From assembly GCA_017504795.1 (NCBI GenBank), contig JAFVQM010000036.1:1-64000 (forward strand): 64,000 nt of DNA, written 5' to 3'. A model generated the notes under the pieces. The model ran no database searches and had not been told where the DNA came from. It saw only the letters and a list, made by a program, of their open reading frames with translations. Below are positions 52,839 to 62,062 of this stretch, in pieces; position 1 is the stretch's first letter; every line of letters begins with the position of its first letter. The stretch is from Clostridia bacterium. GTDB lineage: Bacteria; Bacillota; Clostridia; Christensenellales; Borkfalkiaceae. A program made the translations under genes and the position numbers.

Positions 52839-54270
52839 ACTTTCTGCCGTATAAACTATTTAGGTAATTTAGTTTGTTTTTATCAATGCCGTTAATTGCG
52901 TTTTTAGTAATTCTAAACGCCCAGTTGTTTTCGGGAACGCCAGGGGTGTTAAGCCGTGTGTCAGCGCCGTATTTACATAGGTCTTGTATCGGAAATATCG
53001 TAAGCCCCGCGCTACTAGATAGCATTTGGCGGATAATTTCGTCGTAGCAATCGTTCCAGCGCGAGCGTTCTACCCCAAAATAATCGGTAATTAAGTTTCT
53101 AACGCCGTCAGATTGTTCCCACATATAACCAAGCAAAGTGTTATTGTCGTGAGTGCCCGTGTACGCTACCGAGTTATTTATATAATTGTGCGGAAGGTGT
53201 GGGGAATTACTATCGCCTAAAAACCCGAACTGTAAAACCCGCATACCAGGAAAACCGCTTTTATCTACTAAATCTCTAACGTCTTGTGTGATAACGCCAA
53301 GGTCTTCGGCAATAATTAGTAGGTCGCCTTTATTTTCAATAAATTTTTTAATTAAATTCATTTTAGGGCCTTTTACCCACTTGCCGTATTTGGCGGTTTT
53401 TTCGGTCGGCTTTATGGTGTAGTAATCGGAAAATGCACGAAAATGGTCAATTCTAACCCCGTCGAAATACTTTTTGTAAAAGTTAAGGCGGTTTATCCAC
53501 CACTTAAAGCCGTTACTTTTCATTTCCTTGTAGTTGTAAAGGGGGTTGCCCCACAACTGCCCGTCCTTAGAAAAATAGTCGGGCGGAACGCCTGCAATAA
53601 GTTTGGGGCTTTCGTTTTTATCAAGTAAAAATTCTTTTTTATTATAGTATAGATCGGCGCTGTCGTAGTCGACGTATATCGGCATATCGCCTATAATTTT
53701 AACGTTTTTTTCGTTTGCGTAATTTTTAATTTCAAGCCACTCGGTAAAAAATTCGTACTCTATAAACAACCACTTTTTAAGTTCTTTTTTATCGGGTATA
53801 AAAACCGACCACTTATTTTGCGGTAGGTTGTTATTAGCCTTTTTAAGCGCCATAAATTCGCAAAATTTATAAACGTCTTGATTGTCGCTATAAAAGGCGT
53901 TTTGGCTATCGTAGTCACTAAACCTTTCGCCTGCCTTTTCAAGAAGTGATATCCTTGTTTTTTTCAAACTTTCAAACTCGCATAAATACGGGCTTTTTTG
54001 CTTTTCTAAAAGAAGTTCTTCATCCGTTATAAGATTTTTACCTTTAAGGGTAGGAAGGTCTATAAAATACGGGTTACCGCTAAACGCACCGTACGACTTA
54101 TAAGGGGAATTAACTTCGTCAGGCAAACAAAAGGGTAGAGTTTGCCAGTAGGTAAAGCCTGCATCACTTAAAAAGTCAATAAAACTTTTGGCTTCTTTAC
54201 CGAAACTGCCTATTTTATAATCGCCGTAAAGCGACGATATATGCATTAAAACACCACTTGCTCGTTTCAT
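52837..54270 (-). CDS. malQ: 4-alpha-glucanotransferase (amylomaltase)
   Basis: A 477-residue GH77 enzyme that moves glucan chains between maltodextrins. Catalytic residues are visible in D-G-V-R-I-D-H-F-R-A-F (nucleophile Asp), I-I-A-E-D-L-G-V (acid Glu) and Y-T-G-T-H-D-N-N-T (Asp). The length is the short bacterial type. ATG 54270 lies behind its own promoter. No other glycogen or starch genes are adjacent. Confidence 0.96.
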   Translation of the reverse strand: MKRASGVLMHISSLYGDYKIGSFGKEAKSFIDFLSDAGFTYWQTLPFCLPDEVNSPYKSYGAFSGNPYFIDLPTLKGKNLITDEELLLEKQKSPYLCEFESLKKTRISLLEKAGERFSDYDSQNAFYSDNQDVYKFCEFMALKKANNNLPQNKWSVFIPDKKELKKWLFIEYEFFTEWLEIKNYANEKNVKIIGDMPIYVDYDSADLYYNKKEFLLDKNESPKLIAGVPPDYFSKDGQLWGNPLYNYKEMKSNGFKWWINRLNFYKKYFDGVRIDHFRAFSDYYTIKPTEKTAKYGKWVKGPKMNLIKKFIENKGDLLIIAEDLGVITQDVRDLVDKSGFPGMRVLQFGFLGDSNSPHLPHNYINNSVAYTGTHDNNTLLGYMWEQSDGVRNLITDYFGVERSRWNDCYDEIIRQMLSSSAGLTIFPIQDLCKYGADTRLNTPGVPENNWAFRITKNAINGIDKNKLNYLNSLYGRK

Positions 54271-54276
54271 AAAATT

Positions 54277-54305
54277 ATTCTATCATATATTGTTTGCAAT
54301 TTCAA
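54277..54305 (-). promoter_or_regulatory. Promoter of malQ
   Basis: On the minus strand: TTGAAA (5/6), a 17-bp spacer and TAGAAT (5/6). Confidence 0.65.
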
Positions 54306-54308
54306 TAA

Positions 54309-54334
54309 AAAAAGCAGTTTCTAAACTGCTTTTT
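54309..54334 (-). terminator. Terminator of the ABC exporter-PHP unit
   Basis: AAAGCAGTTT and AAACTGCTTT pair around two bases (the innermost pairs open as the loop), with T-runs on the minus strand. Confidence 0.85.
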
Positions 54335-54337
54335 AAT

Positions 54338-55366
54338 TTATTTATCAAGTTCGCTAGGATAGTAAGCGTTAGTCGTGGCGCGCTTGCCGTCAAGCCCAAC
54401 AACCGTTAACCTAAAATATCCGTGCTCTTTTGAAATTTCAAACTCGGCACTCGTTAAAGGCTTGTCAGTCATATATTCTACTTGCGCCTTTCTTCCGCCG
54501 TAAGAAACGTAAATTTTTTGGGCGCTTGAACACTTTATATAAACCTTTCCGTCTTCGTAGTAAAGTTCTTGAATTTCTGGGCTTTCAGATGCGTAAAAGT
54601 TGCCGTTTATAAGCGCTTTTGAAACGCTTTCATAATCAAGATTATCGGCTTTTATCATAGTGAAAGCCTTAAAAGCGTCGCTATAAGGCGATTTTGGGTT
54701 GCCTGCGTATTTATTGTGATTATCGTCTGCGCCGATAGCGTAAAGTTTTTTACCGCTCCTTAATAAATCGTCGTACACTCTTGGGTTATAGTCTTCATAG
54801 CCAAGTGCCGTAGCACCGCCGTTAAACATTTCCATAGCGTGCATACCTTCGTAGTTTATATACTGCGAGTAATTTTCAAGCGACCAAGAAGGGTGGTTAT
54901 ACACAGTAAAAAACCCTTTTTGGTTGCACGTTTTAATGGTAAAGTTTATGCAACTAGGCGCATACCACTTATCAAGCGGGCGAACGTTACCACCCGTATT
55001 TACTAAACTGAAAAGGTGTTTATTGTACCTAACGTGCCTTTCTTCGGCAAAAACGGGTTGAACTTCAATAGATTTATCAAGCGCAATAGCAAGTAGGTGG
55101 CATTGTTCGGCAAAAGCGTAAGTTTTATTAGCATACATTTCGCAAAAAGCAATTTCCATACCGTTAAGCGCTAAAAAGTCGCTATCCGTTAGGTCGTTAT
55201 GCGTAATATAAACTTCGTGGTCGGTATAGGCAACGATAGAATATCCGTTTTCTTTATATAAGTTTTTAATTTCTTCGGGCGAAAGTTTACCGTCTGAAAT
55301 ATTAGTGTGGCAGTGCAAATTTGCCTTGTAAAAATTACCGTTTTTAGGTAAAAGATACTTTTTCAT
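54338..55366 (-). CDS. PHP domain phosphoesterase
   Basis: The 342-residue protein opens with the PHP metal motif L-H-C-H-T-N-I-S-D-G-K-L-S-P-E-E (residues about 17-32), followed by A-Y-T-D-H-E. Later come N-H-P-S-W and G-A-D-D-N-H, giving the expected His/Asp metal ligands. The last 70 residues form a beta-rich accessory domain. It is likely a metal-dependent phosphatase or nuclease; substrate unknown. It is 8 bp downstream of the ABC exporter, so it may act on the transported substrate. Confidence 0.9.
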   Translation of the reverse strand: MKKYLLPKNGNFYKANLHCHTNISDGKLSPEEIKNLYKENGYSIVAYTDHEVYITHNDLTDSDFLALNGMEIAFCEMYANKTYAFAEQCHLLAIALDKSIEVQPVFAEERHVRYNKHLFSLVNTGGNVRPLDKWYAPSCINFTIKTCNQKGFFTVYNHPSWSLENYSQYINYEGMHAMEMFNGGATALGYEDYNPRVYDDLLRSGKKLYAIGADDNHNKYAGNPKSPYSDAFKAFTMIKADNLDYESVSKALINGNFYASESPEIQELYYEDGKVYIKCSSAQKIYVSYGGRKAQVEYMTDKPLTSAEFEISKEHGYFRLTVVGLDGKRATTNAYYPSELDK

Positions 55367-55374
55367 ATAACTCC

Positions 55375-57231
55375 TTACATACTTTCAGTTTCAACGCTGT
55401 GAATATGGCTAAGCCTTTCAAGTTCAGTGAACTTGCCGTTTTTCTTAACAAGTTCGTCGTAACTTCCCACTTCAACGATTTTACCGTTTTCAAGTACGAC
55501 TATTTTATCGGCGTTTCTAATGGTAGAAAGCCTATGCGCAACTATAAACGTGGTGCGGTTTTCAGTAACGTTTTCAATAGCCTTTTGGATATGGTATTCG
55601 GAAACGTTGTCAAGAGCGGAAGTCGCTTCGTCAAGTATTAAAATTCTTGGGTTTCTAATAAGGGCGCGGGCTATTGATATGCGCTGTTTTTGCCCGCCCG
55701 ATAATTTATCGCCGTGTTCGCCAACAAAGGTTTCAAGTCCGTCGGGAAAAGACAGTAAGAATTCGCTAATAGCGCTGTCTTCAACGGCTTTATCTAGTTG
55801 AGATTTAGTGATATGCGATAGCCCGTAGGTAATGTTTTCGCGTATCGTTCCAGGAAAGAGTATGGAGTTTTGCGGAACTACCGAAATAAACTTACGATAG
55901 TCTTGCATAGGCATATCTTTAAGTGGAACGCCGTCAACGTAAATTTCGCCTGACGACGGCGATAATAAGCCTATAATTAAGTTGATAACCGTGGTTTTAC
56001 CCGAACCCGACGGACCTACGAAAGCAATCTTTTCGCCCGCTTTTACGGTAAGGTTAAAATCGGTTATAGTCTTTTTGGTAACGTGGGGGTAGTTGTAACT
56101 AACGTTTCTAAATTCGAAATCGCCGTTAATGGCAGGAACGGGCATAACCCCGTCGTCACGTTCGAGTTCGTCCGCACACATAATTTCAGAAAGTGAGCGC
56201 ACGGATTCTGCACCCGATAAAAGGTTGGGAAGCATCATCGTTATGTTTTGAACGTTGTTATTTATTTGGTTAAATAGCGACTGGAATAGCACGATATCGC
56301 CAACGGATATTACGTTTTTATATGCAAGGAACACGCAAAATAGCAAGCACGATATCGAGCCTAATTGACCAACAACCCAAAGTAACGCGCCGAAAAACAT
56401 ATTAGTTTTATCGAGTTTTAACCCTGCGTTTGCGGTGGCTTCTATCTTTTGATTGACGGACATTGTCTCTTCTTCGGTCAGCCCGTGAGACTTAGTTAGT
56501 TGCATCATTTGAATAGAAGTAGTAATTTTAGCCGATAGGTTTTCGTTTTCCTTTCTAAACGCAGTGTTTTCAAACCTAAGTTTTTTTCTTAGAGACGTAC
56601 AAACGATAACGTTAAGCGGAATAACTAAGACGAAAAACAGTATTACGATAGGGTTTTTAATAAACGCTATAATAATAGATATCGCAGCGCTTATAAAGGT
56701 TGGAACTAAACTGTTCAAAAACATACGGTAGTACGTTTCAACGTTTTCCATATCGCGAAGGAATTTTGATTGTATTTTACCTTCTTCTATCTCTTTATGG
56801 AAGGTAATAGACAACCTTTGAAGTTTCCTAACTAGCGTTGATTTGACTTGCGCCGTCGTAACGCGCAAAATTTTGTTGGTGTATCTGCCACGCCAGCACG
56901 TAAACGGTAGGTTTAGTATTATCAATACAATAACGAATATTGCGTGTATGATAATTTGAGTGATATACCCGTCAGGTCGTACCGTAATAAGGTCGATAAT
57001 ACTTGCGGTTGATAGCGGTATTGCCCACACGGGTAGGTGTTGAAAGAAATAAAGTATAAACGAATAAATTATATTCTTTATATCTTTTTTAATAAGTTTA
57101 GAGAAAAATCCGTTCCCTTTTTTACCGTTGTTTTCAGAAGAGAACAAATTTTCAATATTGAAACCGTTAGCGTTAAAGTCAACGGTTTCGGCCTTTTGGT
57201 GGTTACGGTTATCGTCGTATCGTTTACTCAT
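55375..57231 (-). CDS. ABC exporter, fused permease and ATPase
   Basis: The 618-residue half-transporter has six transmembrane helices (about residues 50-350) and a nucleotide-binding domain. Walker A is G-P-S-G-S-G-K-T-T, the signature is L-S-G-G-Q-K-Q-R and Walker B is I-L-I-L-D-E-A-T-S-A-L-D. It probably forms a homodimer exporting a lipid, peptide or drug. ATG 57231 lies behind a good promoter. Confidence 0.93.
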   Translation of the reverse strand: MSKRYDDNRNHQKAETVDFNANGFNIENLFSSENNGKKGNGFFSKLIKKDIKNIIYSFILYFFQHLPVWAIPLSTASIIDLITVRPDGYITQIIIHAIFVIVLIILNLPFTCWRGRYTNKILRVTTAQVKSTLVRKLQRLSITFHKEIEEGKIQSKFLRDMENVETYYRMFLNSLVPTFISAAISIIIAFIKNPIVILFFVLVIPLNVIVCTSLRKKLRFENTAFRKENENLSAKITTSIQMMQLTKSHGLTEEETMSVNQKIEATANAGLKLDKTNMFFGALLWVVGQLGSISCLLFCVFLAYKNVISVGDIVLFQSLFNQINNNVQNITMMLPNLLSGAESVRSLSEIMCADELERDDGVMPVPAINGDFEFRNVSYNYPHVTKKTITDFNLTVKAGEKIAFVGPSGSGKTTVINLIIGLLSPSSGEIYVDGVPLKDMPMQDYRKFISVVPQNSILFPGTIRENITYGLSHITKSQLDKAVEDSAISEFLLSFPDGLETFVGEHGDKLSGGQKQRISIARALIRNPRILILDEATSALDNVSEYHIQKAIENVTENRTTFIVAHRLSTIRNADKIVVLENGKIVEVGSYDELVKKNGKFTELERLSHIHSVETESM

Positions 57232-57283
57232 AATAAAATCCCAAAATACGCCTTTTTTATTTTAACCTTTTAAGGTTATTGAA

Positions 57284-57312
57284 ATTATAGCACGGTAAAA
57301 ATACGATTTCAA
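57284..57312 (-). promoter_or_regulatory. Promoter of the ABC exporter
   Basis: On the minus strand: TTGAAA (5/6), a 17-bp spacer and a perfect TATAAT. Confidence 0.75.
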
Positions 57313-57353
57313 CAATTATTATAAAGAAATTCAAAAATTTTTTGAAATTAAAT

Positions 57354-58859
57354 TTATCTATAAATTTTTGCTTGTTTTATGTCGCTAAGACTAATCTCTT
57401 CAAATGGGAATAGGGGTTTGGGGCGTTTTTCAAATGGTAAAAGGGTAAGATCCGTTCCAGCCGCACCAGTTGTTTGAGCGTTGCAAATTTCACTTGAAAT
57501 AGGCTCGTATCCAGCCCTAAAAGAAGTACACGCTTTAACGCAAACTAAATCCATAAGTTCGGGTTCAACGCCAACGCTTCTAAAAAAGCCTTTGTCGCCG
57601 ATGGTTTTAGCGGCGTAAGATATATGAATATATATCTTTCCTACTGCTATAAGCGCAGATTTACCGTTTTTCTTTAATTGCCCTCTTTCTTGCGGACCGT
57701 AGGCGTAAAAATCGCCGTCAGACAACACTTTAACCGTAGCGTTTTTAACCGTAACGGGTTTTGAAAGGTTTTTGGCAATAGAACCGCCAAGCACGAAGTC
57801 ACCTACGTTTCCAACGCCTAATTCGTATGCTTTATCAACTGCGGATTTATCAACTACTGCTAACGCGCATTTTAATTTATCTTGATAGGGAAGTAAATAT
57901 TCAAGTACGGTAGCGCTATCGCCGTTTGCGCCTGCGTTAGGCGAGTCAGCCGAGTCGCAAAGAACTACGGGTTTGCCCGTTTTGTTTTTAAGCGCCTTTT
58001 TAATAACTTCGTTAATCGAAATAAGCGGTGAACCTTGTAAATTTTTTCTTAAATTAAACTCGTCAATGGCAAGTTCGTTCGTGATATCTAAAACGGTTTG
58101 CTTGTCATATCCTGTTATTATAACCGTTGCAAAAATTTGTTTTGCATCTATCCACGGTTGGGCTTGGAAGATAGAATAGTCAAGTATTTTGCCACTATCT
58201 TTATAAGCCTTAGCCTTGTCCATTAGTTTTTTGAGTTCACCCGTTGAAGTCGTGTAGGCGTGCGCGGGCGCAATTACGGGAATTTCCGCTCTTGCAACGA
58301 AGGCTTTTCCGTTTTCAAAGTGGTCTATAATTCTTTGAGCAGCACGAACGCCAACTTCATATAAGTCTAGGTGCGGATACGTTTGATATCCGCTTACGTA
58401 ATCTGCGTTTTTAAGCGTTTTTTCAGTTACGTTAGCGTGAAGGTCAAAAGATACTGAAATTACTACCTTTTCGCCAACTTGGTTTCTAATTAATTCTAAA
58501 ATATCGCCACAAACGTCGTCAGACACGTCGCTAAGAGTTGCGCCGTGCATAGAAATACAAACTGCGTCTAAATCGCTTATAGTTTTAAGTTTTGATAAAG
58601 TTTCGTCAACGAAGTAATTGATTACTTGATTTTTAATAGGCGCGCCACTATCTGCTTGCATAAATACGTCTGGGATAAGTTCGTAGCCCTTATCGTTAAG
58701 CGTTTTATAAATGCCGTTAACGGTAATACCTGCCTTGCCGTCTTCACTTAAAACGTCAACCCCGTTTGAAATGATTTGAAAGGACGAAAAGTCCGCAAAG
58801 TCGGGATTAAAACTATTTGATTCTTGGCTAAGCCTACAAAAAAACACTTTTTTACTCAT
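57354..58859 (-). CDS. M81 family metallopeptidase (MlrC-like)
   Basis: The 501-residue protein follows the MlrC pattern: N-terminal R-L-S-Q-E-S-N-S-F-N-P, then I-S-M-H-G-A-T, S-F-D-L-H-A-N-V, the D-S-A-D-S-P-N-A-G-A-N-G-D-S segment and a C-terminal domain. MlrC cleaves linearised microcystin in Sphingomonas, but most homologues have unknown substrates. It is last in the GlpA-like operon, two bases after the DUF1667 gene, which is unexpected. Confidence 0.9.
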   Translation of the reverse strand: MSKKVFFCRLSQESNSFNPDFADFSSFQIISNGVDVLSEDGKAGITVNGIYKTLNDKGYELIPDVFMQADSGAPIKNQVINYFVDETLSKLKTISDLDAVCISMHGATLSDVSDDVCGDILELIRNQVGEKVVISVSFDLHANVTEKTLKNADYVSGYQTYPHLDLYEVGVRAAQRIIDHFENGKAFVARAEIPVIAPAHAYTTSTGELKKLMDKAKAYKDSGKILDYSIFQAQPWIDAKQIFATVIITGYDKQTVLDITNELAIDEFNLRKNLQGSPLISINEVIKKALKNKTGKPVVLCDSADSPNAGANGDSATVLEYLLPYQDKLKCALAVVDKSAVDKAYELGVGNVGDFVLGGSIAKNLSKPVTVKNATVKVLSDGDFYAYGPQERGQLKKNGKSALIAVGKIYIHISYAAKTIGDKGFFRSVGVEPELMDLVCVKACTSFRAGYEPISSEICNAQTTGAAGTDLTLLPFEKRPKPLFPFEEISLSDIKQAKIYR

Positions 58860-58861
58860 AC

Positions 58862-59212
58862 TTAAAATTCCTTAGTAGCAACTATTGAAACGCCCGTATC
58901 ACAAACGTTTTCAATTATTACTTGATGCATTTTAACAGGAAGAGTTATAGTGGTTTTTCTAATTTCTTCCATACACTCTAAAATTTTTGATTTAGGGATA
59001 GGCTTATTTGAGCGAACGGGAATAAGTTCGTCTTTTCCATCTACTTTAACAACGGTAGTTAAAATTCTAACGGGGCAAACAAATTCCGCCTTAGCGTATT
59101 CAATTCCGCGTTTACAACCGTAGTTTTCAACGCTTTCAACGATAGAGTTTTCGCCTTTAACACTAATAGAACAACCGCGCGGACAAACCGTGCAAATAAT
59201 ATTTTTAATCAT
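58862..59212 (-). CDS. DUF1667 domain protein
   Basis: A 116-residue protein with a Cys-rich start I-I-C-T-V-C-P-R-G-C and a C in the middle (Y-G-C-K-R-G). DUF1667 usually accompanies the two FAD oxidoreductases upstream, as in Firmicutes glycerol 3-phosphate operons. It may carry an iron-sulfur cluster. It lies 3 bp from each neighbour. Confidence 0.9.
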   Translation of the reverse strand: MIKNIICTVCPRGCSISVKGENSIVESVENYGCKRGIEYAKAEFVCPVRILTTVVKVDGKDELIPVRSNKPIPKSKILECMEEIRKTTITLPVKMHQVIIENVCDTGVSIVATKEF

Positions 59213-59215
59213 AAA

Positions 59216-60466
59216 TTACTCCTTAACAACTTCAACAGTCACGCCGTTTACTATTTTAGACACGTCAATTGATAAATTACACATTTCACCAGGGCTTACG
59301 CGAAGTTCTTTTTTCCTTGCTAAAATGGTGTCGCCGTCTTTTGCTATTAAAGTAACGTTTTCATCCGGACTAAGAACTCTAAAATACAAACTTGCCTTGC
59401 CTTCTTGAAGGGCAATTTTTTGCGGGCAAACGTATCTAACGTTACTACCTGTTTTAACGGTAATTACTTCGCTATTTGAATTTAATTTGCCGTTTGCGTA
59501 AAGGCAAGCGTATTTACCAGCCGTTTCGCTTTCGCTACTAACGTTGTCAACTAAGTCGTTTACGTGTACTACGTTTCCCGATGCAAAAATTGAAGGAATA
59601 TTTGTTTGCATATATTGGTTTACGGTAGGTCCGTTAGTTATGGGGTTAATTTCTACACCTGCGCCCTTAGAAAGTTCGTTTTCGGGGATAAGACCAACCG
59701 AGAATAAAACGGTATCGCAAGGGATAAATTCTTCTTTTTCAAGAATAGGTTTTTTGTTTTGGTCAACGGGGGCTATTTTAACGCCTTCAACACGCTTTTC
59801 GCCAACGATAGCCGTAATGGTGTGAGAAAGTTTTAAGGGGATACCAAAGTCGTCTAAACATTGAACGCGGTTTCTCGTTAAGCCTGCAAGATAGGGCATA
59901 AGTTCAACAACGAGTTCAACCTTAGCGCCTTCTAACGTTAAACGCCTAGCCATAATCATACCGATATCGCCAGAGCCTAAAATTACTGCTTTTTTGCCTA
60001 CCATAACGTTTTGGCGGTTAATAAGTCTTTGCGCAGAACCTGCGGTATATAAACCGGCAGGGCGAGTGCCTGGAACTACGATGTTAGCGCGCGTTCTTTC
60101 TCTGCAACCCATAGATAATACTATGCTTTTTGCATTGATTTCGGTAAGGCCGTATTCGCCGTTAACGCAAATAATTTTATTGGTTTTGCCGTTTACTTCT
60201 AAAACCATTGTGTTAAGAAGCACGTCAACGCCTTCTTCTTCAAGGCGAGAAGTAAAGCGTGAATAGTATTCGGGGCCGGTTAATTCTTCCTTAAATCTAG
60301 TAAGGCCGAAACCAGGGTGAATACATTGTTGTAAAATGCCACCAAGTGCATTATCTCTTTCAACAATAATAACTTTTTCTGCGCCTTCTTTTTTAGCGCT
60401 TATTGCTGCGGCAAGCCCTGCTGGGCCACCGCCAATTACTGCTACCGTACAATCTATTTTATACAT
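59216..60466 (-). CDS. NAD(P)/FAD-dependent oxidoreductase
   Basis: The 416-residue flavoprotein has the FAD loop A-V-I-G-G-G-P-A-G-L-A-A-A at the start and a second nucleotide loop (I-L-G-S-G-D-I-G-M-I-M-A) in the middle, with G-C-R-E-R-T-R segments typical of the sarcosine oxidase alpha/opine dehydrogenase-like group. It probably forms an electron-transfer complex with the GlpA-like protein encoded upstream. Its exact electron acceptor is unknown. Confidence 0.9.
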   Translation of the reverse strand: MYKIDCTVAVIGGGPAGLAAAISAKKEGAEKVIIVERDNALGGILQQCIHPGFGLTRFKEELTGPEYYSRFTSRLEEEGVDVLLNTMVLEVNGKTNKIICVNGEYGLTEINAKSIVLSMGCRERTRANIVVPGTRPAGLYTAGSAQRLINRQNVMVGKKAVILGSGDIGMIMARRLTLEGAKVELVVELMPYLAGLTRNRVQCLDDFGIPLKLSHTITAIVGEKRVEGVKIAPVDQNKKPILEKEEFIPCDTVLFSVGLIPENELSKGAGVEINPITNGPTVNQYMQTNIPSIFASGNVVHVNDLVDNVSSESETAGKYACLYANGKLNSNSEVITVKTGSNVRYVCPQKIALQEGKASLYFRVLSPDENVTLIAKDGDTILARKKELRVSPGEMCNLSIDVSKIVNGVTVEVVKE

Positions 60467-60477
60467 ATTTAATCTCC

Positions 60478-61920
60478 TTAATCACGCGTTTTGCCAACAA
60501 CCATATACGAACCGTCTTGGTGTTTGTTGATTTTGTCAGTTGAAACACCTAATTCTCTTGCTAAAATTTCAATAACCTTAGGTCCGCAGAATCCACCTTG
60601 GCATCTACCCATACCAGCACGAACACGGCGTTTAACCGCATCTACACTCTTTGCACCTAACGGGCGGTGAATAGCCTGTAAAATTTCCGCTTCGGTGACG
60701 GTTTCGCATCTACAAATAACGTTGCCGTATAAGGGATTTTGTTTTAATAATTCTTCTTTAACTTCGCTTGTTTGTTCGCTAAACTTAATAATGCCTTTGC
60801 GGGTTTTAATAAAATCGTCTTTAAGTTTGAAGTTCGCACCGCGCATTAAAAGTTGCTGAACTACGTATTTGCCCATAGCAATCGAAAGGGTAAGTCCTGT
60901 TGAACGAACGCCTGAAAGGTTAACGTAGCCTTTAATGTCGTCAAAAATATCAAAGTGTAAACCTTCGGGGTTGCGGTTAGGTCTTAAACCGCTGTATTGA
61001 GTAATAGTTTCGCGAAGGTTAACGTTGGGAATTAAATTTCTAACGTCGGTTGCAATACTATCAAGCCCTGCGGTAGTAGTTGACTTATCAGTTTTAGAAA
61101 GTTGATCTTCGGCGGTAGGTCCAACTAGCATATTGCCATGAACGGTGGGGCACATAAGTTTACCCTTTGTAATTTTAGTTGGGATAGGAAGAACTATGTG
61201 ATTAACCTTGCAAGAAGTGTTTTTATCTAAAATGTAGAATTGACCCTTTCTTGCAACTACTTTATAGTCAGCCTTTCCAACCATTTCGGCAATTTCATCA
61301 CAGTAAAGTCCTGCACTGTTAACGACGTAGTTGGCTTCAATTTCGCCAGCGGTAGTAATAACCTTTTCAATTTTGCCGTTGTTAACTATTATATCGGTAA
61401 CTTTTGTGTTAAGCATAAACTTAACGCCGTTAGCGTATGCGTTTTCGCAAAGCGCTTGAACGTATACGAATGGGTCGATTATGTTTTCACGCGGGATATA
61501 TAAGCCACCTTTAACTTCGGGGTTTAAGTTGGGCTCCATTTTAAGAAGTTCTTCCTTCGATAGATACTCTACGTCGTATACTCTATTTTTGAAAGCCTTT
61601 TCTTTAATAGATGGAAGTTTTTCAAACTGTTCGTCAGTAAAAGCAGGGAGTATTGCACCTACTTTTTTGTACGGAACGTCTAAATCTTTACAAAGTTTTT
61701 CATACATTGGGTTTGCAGCCACTACGAGTTGCGATTCCAAAGTGTCGGGCGTAGCGTCGTATCCGGTGTGAATAATCGCACTGTTAGATTTAGATGCATC
61801 GCCACCGATATCTTCGTTTTTGTCTACAACTAAAACGCTTACGTTATACTTACTAAATTCTCTTGCAATAGCGCTACCAACTGCGCCTGCGCCGATAATC
61901 AAAACGTCTGTTTTTATCAT
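60478..61920 (-). CDS. GlpA-like FAD-dependent oxidoreductase with BFD-like iron-sulfur domain
   Basis: The 480-residue protein has a DAO-type FAD domain (I-I-G-A-G-A-V-G-S-A-I-A-R, then S-N-S-A-I-I-H-T-G-Y) and a C-terminal BFD-like [2Fe-2S] segment (V-I-C-R-C-E-T-V-T, then G-R-C-Q-G-G-F-C). That composition fits anaerobic glycerol 3-phosphate dehydrogenase subunit A, but other 2-hydroxyacid or amine substrates are possible. The operon order (GlpA-like, oxidoreductase, DUF1667) is conserved in Firmicutes. ATG 61920 follows AGGAG. Confidence 0.88.
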   Translation of the reverse strand: MIKTDVLIIGAGAVGSAIAREFSKYNVSVLVVDKNEDIGGDASKSNSAIIHTGYDATPDTLESQLVVAANPMYEKLCKDLDVPYKKVGAILPAFTDEQFEKLPSIKEKAFKNRVYDVEYLSKEELLKMEPNLNPEVKGGLYIPRENIIDPFVYVQALCENAYANGVKFMLNTKVTDIIVNNGKIEKVITTAGEIEANYVVNSAGLYCDEIAEMVGKADYKVVARKGQFYILDKNTSCKVNHIVLPIPTKITKGKLMCPTVHGNMLVGPTAEDQLSKTDKSTTTAGLDSIATDVRNLIPNVNLRETITQYSGLRPNRNPEGLHFDIFDDIKGYVNLSGVRSTGLTLSIAMGKYVVQQLLMRGANFKLKDDFIKTRKGIIKFSEQTSEVKEELLKQNPLYGNVICRCETVTEAEILQAIHRPLGAKSVDAVKRRVRAGMGRCQGGFCGPKVIEILARELGVSTDKINKHQDGSYMVVGKTRD

Positions 61921-61950
61921 TGCGTTTTCTCCTTATTTTATAATAAAGTA

Positions 61951-61980
61951 ATTTTATCACACGGCTACAAATGTTGTCAA
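61951..61980 (-). promoter_or_regulatory. Promoter of the GlpA-like operon
   Basis: On the minus strand: a perfect TTGACA, an 18-bp spacer and TAAAAT (5/6). Just upstream, the motifs TTGTCAAGATATT (61974-61986 on the plus strand) and GATATTGTCAA (62003-62013) repeat shared blocks in different order and could bind a regulator. Confidence 0.65.
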
Positions 61981-62030
61981 GATATTTTCATAATATGGTA
62001 AAGATATTGTCAAAATTATTATAAAAAAAT

Positions 62031-62056
62031 AAAAAATCCGCTAACTTGTAGCGGAT
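62031..62056 (-). terminator. Terminator of the DeoR gene
   Basis: ATCCGCTA and TAGCGGAT pair around five bases, followed by six T on the minus strand. It separates the DeoR gene from the GlpA-like operon. Confidence 0.85.
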
Positions 62057-62062
62057 AAAAGA

